A stretch of DNA of 64,000 nt, from assembly GCA_902788785.1 (NCBI GenBank), contig CADALT010000011.1, forward strand, positions 21,766 to 85,765, in the 5' to 3' direction. The first letter of the stretch is position 1, and each line of letters begins with the position of its first letter. Positions 7,020 through 15,937 of this stretch are shown piece by piece. This DNA comes from an uncultured Ruminococcus sp. (GTDB taxonomy: Bacteria > Bacillota > Clostridia > Oscillospirales > Ruminococcaceae). The translations under genes were made by a program, and so were the position numbers. The notes under the pieces were generated by a model. The model did not search any database, was not told the DNA's origin, and was given only the letters and a program-made list of their open reading frames with translations.

Positions 7020-9356
7020 GTGATATCCGATAAACCAAGTGTAAAGATGAAAACAAGGCTCACCATATGGCTTTGCCTGCCTGTATTGGTGCTGCTTATC
7101 TATATGATATGGGGCATATGGAAGGTATCCATCAAGGAGGGCGAAAAATGGAAAAAGCTGGCAAATTCGCAGCAGCTGAAATCCACTGTAGTCACCGCTT
7201 CGAGAGGCACTATCTACGATGCTAAGGGCAATGTGCTGGCGCAGAGTGCCACAGTGTACAGGATCTTCGTTGACCCCGTTATGCTCAAACAGCAGTGCGA
7301 CAAACGTGATGCACGCATCACCGAACTTACAGCTGCCATAAAGGAAGAGGACGACGATGTTACGTTAGCCAGGTATAAGGCTGAACTGGCAGAAGCCAAA
7401 ACAGGCGAGGAGACCTTCAATGAACTGGTGGAGTTCCTTGCGGTAAAATTACAGCTGGATACTTCCGATGTCAGAAGCAAGCTGGGCGATACTTCACAGC
7501 AGTATATCGTCCTTAAAGAATCCGTGGAAAAAACTCTCCGTGATGAGATAGATGCAAAGCTCACCGAGCTGAAGATAGACGGTGTACGTGGCGAGCCCAA
7601 TACAAGGCGTGTTTATCCGCAGGAGACACTGGCTGCCCATGTGCTGGGTCATACAGATTACTCAGGCGCAGGCACCTATGGTCTTGAGGCTTATTACGAC
7701 GACTATCTGCGTGGTGTTGACGGCAGAGTCATCACCGCAACGGATAAGGACGGCAACGATATCCCTTACAGGTATAAGCAGAGTTATGACGTTCAGGACG
7801 GCAACGACCTCAACCTGAACATCGACATAAATATCCAGTATATGCTGGAAAGATCACTGCAAAAGGCTTATGAACTGAATGCCCCCACAGACAGGCTCTG
7901 CGGCATCATCATGAACCCCAAGACAGGTCAGATATACGCTATGGCAACTTCATACAGCTATGACCCGAACAAGCCTTCTGTAATATCTGACAAGAATGTT
8001 GCAGCCCAGCTTTCGTCCTTACAGGGCAAGCCAGAATATGAGCAGGCTCAGATGGACGCATGGAGCCTGCAATGGAAGGATAAGTGCATTTCTGAACTTT
8101 ACTTCCCCGGTTCCGTATTCAAGATAATCACAGGTTCGGCTGCACTGGAAGAAAAAGCCATAACCATGAACGATATCTTCTACTGCAACAGCCAGATACA
8201 CGTCGAGGACAGAGATATCTCCTGCTGGACAACAGGCGACCACGGCGGACAGAACCTGGCACAGGCTATGGCCAACTCCTGTAACCCTGCATTCGTGCAG
8301 ATAGGTCTTAAACTGGGTGCTGAAAATTTCACCAAGTATTTTGACGGCTTCGGCTATAACGAACTCTCGGGCATCGACCTGCCCGGTGAGGTAAATTCCT
8401 ACAACATCCACTCGCTGCCCTGGATAGGCAATGTGGAACTGGCAACTTCCGCTTTCGGTCAGACCAATAAGGTCACACCGATACAGATGATAACCGCAGT
8501 ATCCGCCTCGGTAAACGGCGGCTATGTGGTGACTCCGAGAGTTGTCAGCAGCATCACCGACTCAAACGGCAATGTGGTAAAGCGCAACGGCACAGAGATA
8601 AAGCGCCAGATAATCTCCGAAGAAACTTCCGAGACAATGAGACAGATACTCAAAGACGTGGTCGAGACAAACAAGAGCTCAAACTGCTATATACAGGGCT
8701 ACAGCATAGGCGGCAAGTCGGGTACTTCCCAGAAGCTGGACGAAAACGCAAAGGGTGATACCTACGTGGCATCTTACTGTGCATTCGCTCCTGCCGAGGA
8801 CCCCGAGGTCATCATGCTGGTCATGGTAGACCACCCCACAGGCAAGGAATTCTACGGCAGTATGGTGGCTGCACCTATCTGTCAGGAAGTGCTCAGCGAA
8901 GTGCTGCCCTATATGGGTATGTTCCCCAACTACAGCGAGGAAGACCTGAAGACCCTCAGCGTCAATGTACCCAACGTTCAGTATTATACAGTTGATGAAG
9001 CTAAAAAGACCCTTGAAGAACACGGTTTCGTGGTCAAGGTCAAAGGCGAGGGCGATACTGTACTGCGCCAGATGCCTTCGGGCGTTAAGATAGAACACGG
9101 CGGCTCGGTAGTTCTGTATACAGACCAGAAGACCCAGATAGAAAAGGTAACTGTGCCTAATCTGCAGGGCCTTACCAGAGAACAGGCAAGGGCTACGCTG
9201 GAAATGTACGGGCTGAACCTTATCGCAGAGGGCGCTGCGGCTTCGGAAGAAAATTCCGTGGCACAGGGCGACCAGACCTACGATGCGGGCGCAAGCGTGC
9301 CTATGGGTACAGCTGTCACTGTTACCTTCGCTACAATGCAGGTAGCTTCGCAGTAA
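7020..9356 (+). CDS. Class B penicillin-binding protein (FtsI/SpoVD type) with two PASTA domains
   Basis: About 778 residues. N-terminal membrane anchor (residues ~15-33), dimerisation/pedestal domain with a long helical insertion, then transpeptidase with the catalytic triad motifs S365-VFK (SxxK), SCN (SxN) and KSGT; two C-terminal PASTA repeats beginning VPNVQYYTVDEAKK and VPNLQGLTREQARA. It cross-links septal or spore peptidoglycan, in partnership with FtsW. PASTA domains are usual in Firmicutes SpoVD/PBP2B. GTG at 7020 is chosen: GGAGGT ends 7 bases before it. The open frame reaches 6924 but nothing supports an earlier start. Whether it is the vegetative PBP or the sporulation SpoVD cannot be settled here. 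Confidence 0.95.
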   Translation: MISDKPSVKMKTRLTIWLCLPVLVLLIYMIWGIWKVSIKEGEKWKKLANSQQLKSTVVTASRGTIYDAKGNVLAQSATVYRIFVDPVMLKQQCDKRDARITELTAAIKEEDDDVTLARYKAELAEAKTGEETFNELVEFLAVKLQLDTSDVRSKLGDTSQQYIVLKESVEKTLRDEIDAKLTELKIDGVRGEPNTRRVYPQETLAAHVLGHTDYSGAGTYGLEAYYDDYLRGVDGRVITATDKDGNDIPYRYKQSYDVQDGNDLNLNIDINIQYMLERSLQKAYELNAPTDRLCGIIMNPKTGQIYAMATSYSYDPNKPSVISDKNVAAQLSSLQGKPEYEQAQMDAWSLQWKDKCISELYFPGSVFKIITGSAALEEKAITMNDIFYCNSQIHVEDRDISCWTTGDHGGQNLAQAMANSCNPAFVQIGLKLGAENFTKYFDGFGYNELSGIDLPGEVNSYNIHSLPWIGNVELATSAFGQTNKVTPIQMITAVSASVNGGYVVTPRVVSSITDSNGNVVKRNGTEIKRQIISEETSETMRQILKDVVETNKSSNCYIQGYSIGGKSGTSQKLDENAKGDTYVASYCAFAPAEDPEVIMLVMVDHPTGKEFYGSMVAAPICQEVLSEVLPYMGMFPNYSEEDLKTLSVNVPNVQYYTVDEAKKTLEEHGFVVKVKGEGDTVLRQMPSGVKIEHGGSVVLYTDQKTQIEKVTVPNLQGLTREQARATLEMYGLNLIAEGAAASEENSVAQGDQTYDAGASVPMGTAVTVTFATMQVASQ

Positions 9357-9396
9357 GCTGCAACATCTTACAAAAAATGTTAAGGGAATGAGTATT

Positions 9397-10836
9397 ATGA
9401 AGCTTTACGAGCTTATAAAAGATGTGGCAGAGACTTCTCTGCCCGATATGGAGATAAGCGGTGTCACCAGTGATACAAGGGGCGAAGCCAAGAAGGGCAG
9501 CCTGTTCGTTTGTATCAAAGGCAATACCTTCGACGGTCACGATGCTGCACAAGAAATGCTGGATAAGGGCTGCGCTGCGGTGGTATGCCAGCGTGACCTG
9601 GGTATAAAGGAACAGATAATCGTTGAAGATACCCGAGCAGCTTTCCCGATGCTGTGCGCCGCATGGTTCGGTCACCCCGAGCGTGAACTGACGCTCATAG
9701 GCGTTACAGGCACCAACGGCAAGACCACCATAACCACGGTCATCAAGAAAGTGCTCACATCATTCGGTTTCAAGGTGGGGCTCATAGGCACCTGCCAGAA
9801 TGAGATAGGCGATGTGGTGATACCCACCGCAAGAACTACTCCCGAGCCTTACGACCTGTTTGAGCTTTTCCGCAAGATGGCAGATGCAGGCTGTAAGTAT
9901 ACTGTCATGGAAGTATCCTCTCAGGGACTTGAACAGAAGCGTGTGCAGAGCTGTCATTTCAAGGTGGGCGTGTTCACGAACCTGACTCAGGATCACCTTG
10001 ATGTCCACGGAACTATGGAGAACTATTATCAGGCTAAAAAGCTGCTGTTCGATATATCGGATACAGCTGTGATAAATATTGATGACAAGTACGGCGCAAG
10101 ATACGCCAAAGAGATCCCCTGCCCCTACAGGACTTATTCGGTGGAAGGCAGCGCAGATTTCATGGCGGAGGACGTTATGCTAGGCACATCAGGCGTAAAG
10201 TATGTGTTCGATGACCGCAAGGTCAAGAAGAATGTGTGCTTCAATATGCCCGGACTTTTCAACGTTTCCAACTCGCTGGCTGTCATAGCCTGCATGGAAG
10301 TGCTGGGCTTTGAGCCTTGCAAAACGATAAAGGCTTTCGAAAACATCGAGGGCGTCCGGGGCAGAGCGGAGATAGTCCCCACAGGACGGGATTTCACCGT
10401 TATATGCGACTATGCGCACACTCCCGATGCGCTGGTAAATGTGCTCTCGGCAATACGTGAGGGCGCAAAGGGCAAGGTAAAATGTCTGTTCGGATGCGGC
10501 GGCAACCGTGACCGCACAAAGCGTGCGCCCATGGCAGCAGCTGCGGCAGACCACGCAGATTTCCTGATAGTTACCTCGGATAATCCGAGAAACGAAGATC
10601 CCGATGAGATAATCGGCGATGTGCTTGAAGGACTTAAAGGCAAAGATACCCCCTATATACGTATCACTGACAGACGTGAGGCGATACACTGGGCGGTGAA
10701 GAATGCCGAAAAAAACGACATCATAGTGCTGGCGGGCAAGGGTCATGAGGATTACCAGATACTTGCAGGCGGCGTTAAGATACATTTTGACGAGCGTGAG
10801 GTAGTGGCGGAAGCTCTTAAAGAGCTGGACAGCTGA
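9397..10836 (+). CDS. murE: UDP-MurNAc-L-Ala-D-Glu--meso-diaminopimelate ligase MurE
   Basis: About 479 residues with the three Mur-ligase domains: N-terminal substrate domain (GVTSDTRGEAKKGSLFVCI), central ATPase with P-loop GVTGTNGKTT, and C-terminal ligase domain (VICDYAHTPDALVNVL, FGCGGNRDRTKR). The DNPR motif at about residues 395-398 (SDNPRNEDP) is the known determinant of meso-DAP specificity, so this organism should have DAP-type peptidoglycan. ATG 9397 is preferred to 9388 because AAGGGA is only two bases from the latter. Followed 49 bases on by murF. Confidence 0.97.
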   Translation: MKLYELIKDVAETSLPDMEISGVTSDTRGEAKKGSLFVCIKGNTFDGHDAAQEMLDKGCAAVVCQRDLGIKEQIIVEDTRAAFPMLCAAWFGHPERELTLIGVTGTNGKTTITTVIKKVLTSFGFKVGLIGTCQNEIGDVVIPTARTTPEPYDLFELFRKMADAGCKYTVMEVSSQGLEQKRVQSCHFKVGVFTNLTQDHLDVHGTMENYYQAKKLLFDISDTAVINIDDKYGARYAKEIPCPYRTYSVEGSADFMAEDVMLGTSGVKYVFDDRKVKKNVCFNMPGLFNVSNSLAVIACMEVLGFEPCKTIKAFENIEGVRGRAEIVPTGRDFTVICDYAHTPDALVNVLSAIREGAKGKVKCLFGCGGNRDRTKRAPMAAAAADHADFLIVTSDNPRNEDPDEIIGDVLEGLKGKDTPYIRITDRREAIHWAVKNAEKNDIIVLAGKGHEDYQILAGGVKIHFDEREVVAEALKELDS

Positions 10837-10885
10837 TATAACGGCTGCCACAACATACTCACAAAATCGAGAGGCGGACATAAAC

Positions 10886-12250
10886 ATGGAAAAACTAATG
10901 CTTTCAGAGATAATAGGCGCTGTCAGAGGCAGCTTCGGCTACCCTGCGGACGTGGAGATAGAGGATATCTCCACCGATACCAGGACCATCAAGCCAAACT
11001 CTCTTTTCATAGCGCTCAAGGGTGCGAATTTCGACGGACATGATTTTGCCGAAAAAGCTATGGAGCTGGGTGCGGCAGCGGTCATGACCGAAAGACCCGT
11101 ACAGGGCGCACGCTGCCTGATAGTCGATTCGACAGCTCAGGGGCTGCTGGATGTGGCATCATATTACCGCAGCAAATTCGATATACCTCTGGTGGGCATA
11201 ACAGGCAGTGTCGGCAAGACCACCACTAAAGATATGATACACAGCGTGCTTTCGAGAGGATTCAAAACTCTGAAGACCGAGGCGAACCATAATAACGAGG
11301 TGGGTATGCCCAAGACACTGCTGGAGCTTGACAGCTCATATAAAGCGGCAGTGATCGAGATGGGCATGAACCATAAGGGCGAGATATCCAGAATGTCCAC
11401 AAGCTGCAAGCCCACTATCTGCGTGATAACCAACATAGGCGTATCGCATATAGAAAATCTAGGCTCGCAGGACGGCATACTCAAAGCAAAGCTGGAGATA
11501 CTGGACGGTGCATCGGCAGACGCTCCGCTGATACTTTCAAGAGACGACAGACTGCTCTCCAAAGTACAGCTTTACGGCGACAGGAAGAAAATGTACTACT
11601 CAATATCCAAGAAAGACAGCGACGTTTATGCATCCGAGGTCAAGGCTGACAGCGAAGGCATAAGCTTCAATATACACTACGAAAAGCAGAAATATCCTGC
11701 ACGCATCAACTGTCTGGGCGACCATAATGTAAAGAACGCTCTGGCGGCTTTCTGCTGCGGTATCTGCGCAGGTATGGACATAGACTCCATAATCTCGGGA
11801 CTGGCTGATTTCAAGCCCGAGGGCATGAGACAGAATATCATTCGTGAAAACGGCATGACCTATATCCTTGACTGCTACAACGCAGCACCCGATTCCATGA
11901 AAGCCAGTCTTTCCGTGCTGACACAGGTGGAAGTCACAGGCAAGAGGATAGCTGTGCTGGGCGATATGCTGGAACTTGGCAAGGGTGCTGCACGCTATCA
12001 CAGGACAGTGGGCGAATACGTCAAGGCAGCAAAGGCAGATGTACTGCTGTGCTTCGGCGATAATTCAAACTACTACATCGAAGGTGCCTGCGATAAGGGC
12101 TTTGACCGTGAAAACACAAAACATTTCGATACAAGGGAAGAACTGGCAGAATACCTCGGCAGCATATTGCAGCAGGGCGACGCTGTGCTGTTCAAGGGCA
12201 GCAGAGGCATGAAACTGGAAGAGGTCTACAACGCCGTAAAACAGGGCTGA
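10886..12250 (+). CDS. murF: UDP-MurNAc-tripeptide--D-alanyl-D-alanine ligase MurF
   Basis: 454 residues. N-terminal domain with DISTDTRTIKPNSLFIALKG, ATP-binding GITGSVGKTTTKDM, the ANHNNEVGMPKTLL segment and the MurF-typical VIEMGMNHKGEI; C-terminal NAAPDSMKASL and VLGDMLELG. It adds D-Ala-D-Ala to the UDP-MurNAc-tripeptide in the cytoplasm. GAGAGGCGG precedes the start. The mraY-position gene begins one base after its stop codon, so the pair is coupled. Confidence 0.97.
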   Translation: MEKLMLSEIIGAVRGSFGYPADVEIEDISTDTRTIKPNSLFIALKGANFDGHDFAEKAMELGAAAVMTERPVQGARCLIVDSTAQGLLDVASYYRSKFDIPLVGITGSVGKTTTKDMIHSVLSRGFKTLKTEANHNNEVGMPKTLLELDSSYKAAVIEMGMNHKGEISRMSTSCKPTICVITNIGVSHIENLGSQDGILKAKLEILDGASADAPLILSRDDRLLSKVQLYGDRKKMYYSISKKDSDVYASEVKADSEGISFNIHYEKQKYPARINCLGDHNVKNALAAFCCGICAGMDIDSIISGLADFKPEGMRQNIIRENGMTYILDCYNAAPDSMKASLSVLTQVEVTGKRIAVLGDMLELGKGAARYHRTVGEYVKAAKADVLLCFGDNSNYYIEGACDKGFDRENTKHFDTREELAEYLGSILQQGDAVLFKGSRGMKLEEVYNAVKQG

Positions 12251-12251
12251 C

Positions 12252-13268
12252 ATGGCAAAGACCCTGATAGTTGTACTGCTCGAACTGGTATCGAGCGTGA
12301 TGCTGGGACGGATAATGATACCTGTTTTTCGCAAGATAAAAACAGGCAAGTTCGATATTTATGTGGGCGACCGTTTCAAACAGGACGGTTCTGAACCGTC
12401 GGGCGGCGGTGCGCTGATACTTCTTACTCTGATAATAGGCGTGTTTGCAGGTGCTGCGGCGTTTGAGACCGACTCTGACAGCGTCCGTGGGATACTGTGC
12501 ATGATGATGTTCGTTTCGGCATTGACTGCTGTAGGACTTGCGGAGGACTACGTCCGTGAGGTGCGTGGCGGCATCGGCATGAAAAGTGCGCACAGAGTGC
12601 TTATAAAACTTACCCTCTGCCTGTGTTTTACAGCAGTGATGAAGCTTTGCGGCTTTGAGAGCAGAGTGATACTGCTCCCCTTCAGATGGGGCGGCATCGA
12701 CATGGGCAGGGCATATATACCGCTTACTGCGGTGATAATGACTATAATGATAACAGCAGCAGAGGTCTGCGATTGCCAGCGTGGTGTACACGATACGGGC
12801 ATCGACGGGCTTTGCTGCATGACTATGTTCGTGGGCTTTCTGGGGCTTGCGGCAGCTTTTGGCACAGGCAGCAGAGAGGCATCACGGCTTATCTGTATTT
12901 GTGCTGCGGCAGCCTGCGGTGCTTTCGAGGTATGGGGGCTTTCCCCTGCAAAGCTGTACATCGGCAGGTCGGGCGGACTTCTGCTGGGCGGACTGATGTG
13001 CGGCATAATGGTACTTTCGGAAATGCCCATAGCAGTGTGGCTGGCGATGGCAGTACCTCTGGCAGAACTGGTGATGATGGGTCTGCAATGGGCTGTGTTC
13101 AGAGCCAACAAAAAGCTGCTGCTGAAAGGTGCGACCATACACGAACACCTGCATAATACAGGCATGAGCGACAGCGGGATATTCATGATATTCGCCATAG
13201 CGCAGCTGTTGTTCGGTATAGGTGCAGCGGCTTATGCGGTATACGAAACTAAATTCTTTCTGAAATAA
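12252..13268 (+). CDS. Diverged MraY-like polytopic membrane protein lacking key catalytic residues
   Basis: 338 residues, about ten membrane segments, sitting where mraY normally lies between murF and ftsW. Family landmarks can be aligned but are degraded. The PTMGG segment reads PSGGG. The paired Asp of the first cytoplasmic motif reads E98-D99. The NLTDGLDGL motif reads HDTGIDGL with one Asp lost. The FMGDTGSLALGG motif reads YIGRSGGLLLGG, so the metal-binding catalytic Asp is Arg239. The HHHFE motif reads HEHLH (297-301). MraY makes lipid I by transferring phospho-MurNAc-pentapeptide to undecaprenyl phosphate; this protein probably cannot do so in the usual way. It may be a pseudoenzyme, a scaffold or an enzyme with altered chemistry. 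Confidence 0.8.
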   Translation: MAKTLIVVLLELVSSVMLGRIMIPVFRKIKTGKFDIYVGDRFKQDGSEPSGGGALILLTLIIGVFAGAAAFETDSDSVRGILCMMMFVSALTAVGLAEDYVREVRGGIGMKSAHRVLIKLTLCLCFTAVMKLCGFESRVILLPFRWGGIDMGRAYIPLTAVIMTIMITAAEVCDCQRGVHDTGIDGLCCMTMFVGFLGLAAAFGTGSREASRLICICAAAACGAFEVWGLSPAKLYIGRSGGLLLGGLMCGIMVLSEMPIAVWLAMAVPLAELVMMGLQWAVFRANKKLLLKGATIHEHLHNTGMSDSGIFMIFAIAQLLFGIGAAAYAVYETKFFLK

Positions 13269-13286
13269 ATGACAGGAGGCAGCTGA

Positions 13287-14522
13287 ATGGCTGATAAAGG
13301 TATCTACAGGGATCGTGACGGCGGTCTTGTTTACAATAATCACCTGCCCAGGCTGAGGAGACAGCCCGTGGCACAGGCGAGAAAAAAGCTGAATTTCAAA
13401 TTCATAAGGACGGGCACAGATAAGCCGTTTTTGATACTGGTGCTGGTGCTGCTGGGCTTCGGCGTGCTTATGATGTTTTCGGCATCCTATGCCTGGGGAC
13501 TTAATGATATGGGCGACGGCTATTATTATGCGAAAAAACAGCTGACCTTTGCAGGCATCGGTCTTGCTGTCATGTTCGGCGTTTCGATGCTGGATTATCA
13601 CTTTTTCCAGAATACGCTGATATGTTATGTGTTCTATATCATAATGTTTTTGCTTTCATTGTATACGGCGCTGTTCTCGGACTGGTCAACGGCAGGCGCC
13701 AACCGATGGATAAACCTGGGATTTATGCAGTTCCAGCCGTCGGAGATGCTGAAAGTCGCATTCATAATCATATTCGCCTATATAATGGCGGTCAACTTCC
13801 CGAAATTTTCCAACTGGAAATACTGCGTGCTGCCTTTCATGGTCATCATGGGTATGACAGTCGGTGTTCTTATGCTGCAAAGACATATGTCTGCGGTGCT
13901 TATCATCGGTGTTATCGGTCTTAGCATGATGTTCGTCAGCGGTATGCCCGCAAAGACTTTCTGGAAATTCATTGGTGTCTGCGGCGCACTTGGCGGACTT
14001 CTCACAGGTGTCATCGCACTGACGGGAAAATTCTCATACATCCAGCAGAGGATCGAAAGCTGGAAAAACCCCGAGGCTGATATACAGAACACTACCTGGC
14101 AGACCTATAACTCACTGGTAGCCATAGGTTCTGGCGGCTGGTTCGGACTGGGTTTCGGTGAATCAAGGCAGAAATTCCTCTACCTGCCCGAAGCACAGAA
14201 CGACTTCGTTTTCGCAGTCATCTGCGAGGAACTGGGCTTTGTGGGCGCACTGGTAGTTGTGGTGCTGTTCGTTATATTCGTGCTGCGTGGATTTTATATC
14301 GCATCAAAAGCCAAGGACCGCTTCGGTCTGCTGGTGGCTGCGGGCATAACGATACAGATAGGTATCCAGGCTTTTCTGAATATCATGGTAGCTTCAAACT
14401 CCTTCCCGAATACAGGTATCGCACTGCCGTTTTTCAGTTACGGCGGTACAGCGCTGATAATACAGCTGGCTGAGATGGGCATACTGCTGAACATCTCCCG
14501 TCAGGGCAGCATCAAAAAATAA
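13287..14522 (+). CDS. ftsW: Septal peptidoglycan glycosyltransferase FtsW (SEDS family)
   Basis: 411 residues with a ~45-residue basic cytoplasmic head and about ten membrane segments. SEDS hallmarks: STAGANRWINLGFMQFQPSE (residues ~132-152), MLQRHMSAVLIIG (LQPDxG region), QTYNSLVAIGSGGWFGLGFG, FVFAVICEELGFVGAL and the C-terminal PNTGIALPFFSYGG. It polymerises lipid II at the septum together with the class B PBP encoded upstream. AGGAGGCAGC precedes ATG 13287. SpoVE/RodA paralogs look alike; the dcw position favours FtsW/SpoVE. Confidence 0.93.
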   Translation: MADKGIYRDRDGGLVYNNHLPRLRRQPVAQARKKLNFKFIRTGTDKPFLILVLVLLGFGVLMMFSASYAWGLNDMGDGYYYAKKQLTFAGIGLAVMFGVSMLDYHFFQNTLICYVFYIIMFLLSLYTALFSDWSTAGANRWINLGFMQFQPSEMLKVAFIIIFAYIMAVNFPKFSNWKYCVLPFMVIMGMTVGVLMLQRHMSAVLIIGVIGLSMMFVSGMPAKTFWKFIGVCGALGGLLTGVIALTGKFSYIQQRIESWKNPEADIQNTTWQTYNSLVAIGSGGWFGLGFGESRQKFLYLPEAQNDFVFAVICEELGFVGALVVVVLFVIFVLRGFYIASKAKDRFGLLVAAGITIQIGIQAFLNIMVASNSFPNTGIALPFFSYGGTALIIQLAEMGILLNISRQGSIKK

Positions 14523-14556
14523 CGGAGATATTTATATCGACGCTGCAAATCCGCAT

Positions 14557-14594
14557 ATCAGCTTCATCCATAAACAGGATGCGGCTGATTTTCT
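14557..14594 (+). terminator. Probable terminator after ftsW
   Basis: A 13-bp stem with two mismatches (ATCAGCTTCATCC / GGATGCGGCTGAT) followed by TTTTCTCG. The 247-base gap to murG then holds an AT-rich stretch with two TATAAT boxes (14686 and 14699) but no convincing -35 box, so a separate murG promoter is likely though weakly supported. Confidence 0.55.
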
Positions 14595-14769
14595 CGTGTT
14601 CGCACCGAAACAGCGTTCCGAATTGACGTATTTGTGAATTTTTGTAAAATTTCAGAATTTCATTTTGTCTTGTTAATAAAACTTCTATAATATAGTTGTA
14701 TAATAAAGGATAAGACATTTTTAGAACGATATTATGTTTTCTGCAATGGCAGGATAGTGAGGTATTTTT

Positions 14770-15900
14770 ATGCTGAAAGTGCTTATGGCAGGCGGCGGCA
14801 CAGCAGGTCATGTGAACCCTGCGCTGGCTATCGCCGAAATGATAAAGGAAGAACATCCCGATGCGGAGATAAGGTTCGCAGGCAACCCCGATAAACTCGA
14901 GGCTAAGCTGGTGCCGAAAGCAGGCTATGCTTTTGAACCGCTGAGGATAGAAGGTTTCCAGAGGCAGATAAATGCCGAGAACATCAAGCGCAATCTCAAA
15001 GCTGCGGTATACCTGATGAAGTCAGGCAGCCGCTGCAAGGAGATAATACGTGGTTTTCAGCCCGACCTTGTCATCGGTACAGGCGGATATGTAAGCGGTC
15101 CTGTGGTAAGGACAGCCGCAAAGCTCGGCATAAAAACAGCTATACATGAGCAGAATGCATTTGCAGGCGTGACCAACAAACTGCTTTCAAAACAGGTAGA
15201 TGTGGTCATGATGACTGTAAAGGAGTCGCAGAAGTATTTCCCCGAAGCTAAGAAATGTATGGTAACGGGACTTCCCGTCAGGGGCAGCTTCGGCAGACTC
15301 ACAAAGGCTGATGCCAGAAAAAAACTGGGCATACCCGAAGATGCGACAGTAGTGCTCTCCGTGGGCGGAAGTCTCGGTTCAAAGGTAATAAACGAGAACG
15401 TGAAGAAACTGCTCAAATGGTATCAGAAAGACGGTCGGGATGTATACCATATACATTCCTACGGCACATATAAGGACTATGCGCACTTCATAGACGAATG
15501 CGAAGCCGAGGGCATACGCATTCGTGACGATTCAAAGCGCATGGTGGACAGCTATGTGGATATGCCGAAAGCTATGGCTGCCTGCGACCTGATGATATCA
15601 AGATGCGGTGCAGCTTCACTGGCTGAGATAGAGGCTATGGGCAGGTGTTCGGTGCTGATACCCTCGCCTATGGTCGCAGAGAACCATCAGTATCATAACG
15701 GTATGGTGCTGCAAAATGCAGGCGCAGGTATCGTTATAGAAGAAAAAGACCTGACAGGGGAAAAGTTTATAAATACTATAAAGGACTTCCTCGATCACCC
15801 CGAGAAGATAAAGGAATGTTCCGAGAAAGCCGCAGGGCTCCATATCAAGGATACAAAAGAGCGTATAATGGGATGTCTCGAACCGCTGATAAAGAAGTAA
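14770..15900 (+). CDS. murG: Undecaprenyl-PP-MurNAc-pentapeptide GlcNAc transferase MurG
   Basis: 376 residues, GT28 fold. GGGTAGHVNPALAIAE (glycine-rich loop binding the lipid diphosphate), VIGTGGYVSGPVV, the HEQNAFAG motif, VSVGGSLGS-like second-domain loop and the UDP-GlcNAc-binding ISRCGAASLAEIEAMG are all present. It converts lipid I to lipid II on the inner face of the membrane. GTGAGGT precedes the ATG. Its presence shows that the cluster still expects lipid I as a substrate even though the mraY-position gene looks inactive. Confidence 0.97.
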   Translation: MLKVLMAGGGTAGHVNPALAIAEMIKEEHPDAEIRFAGNPDKLEAKLVPKAGYAFEPLRIEGFQRQINAENIKRNLKAAVYLMKSGSRCKEIIRGFQPDLVIGTGGYVSGPVVRTAAKLGIKTAIHEQNAFAGVTNKLLSKQVDVVMMTVKESQKYFPEAKKCMVTGLPVRGSFGRLTKADARKKLGIPEDATVVLSVGGSLGSKVINENVKKLLKWYQKDGRDVYHIHSYGTYKDYAHFIDECEAEGIRIRDDSKRMVDSYVDMPKAMAACDLMISRCGAASLAEIEAMGRCSVLIPSPMVAENHQYHNGMVLQNAGAGIVIEEKDLTGEKFINTIKDFLDHPEKIKECSEKAAGLHIKDTKERIMGCLEPLIKK

Positions 15901-15937
15901 AAGTAACAGAATATGAAAAAGTAAGGACTGATGAGTT

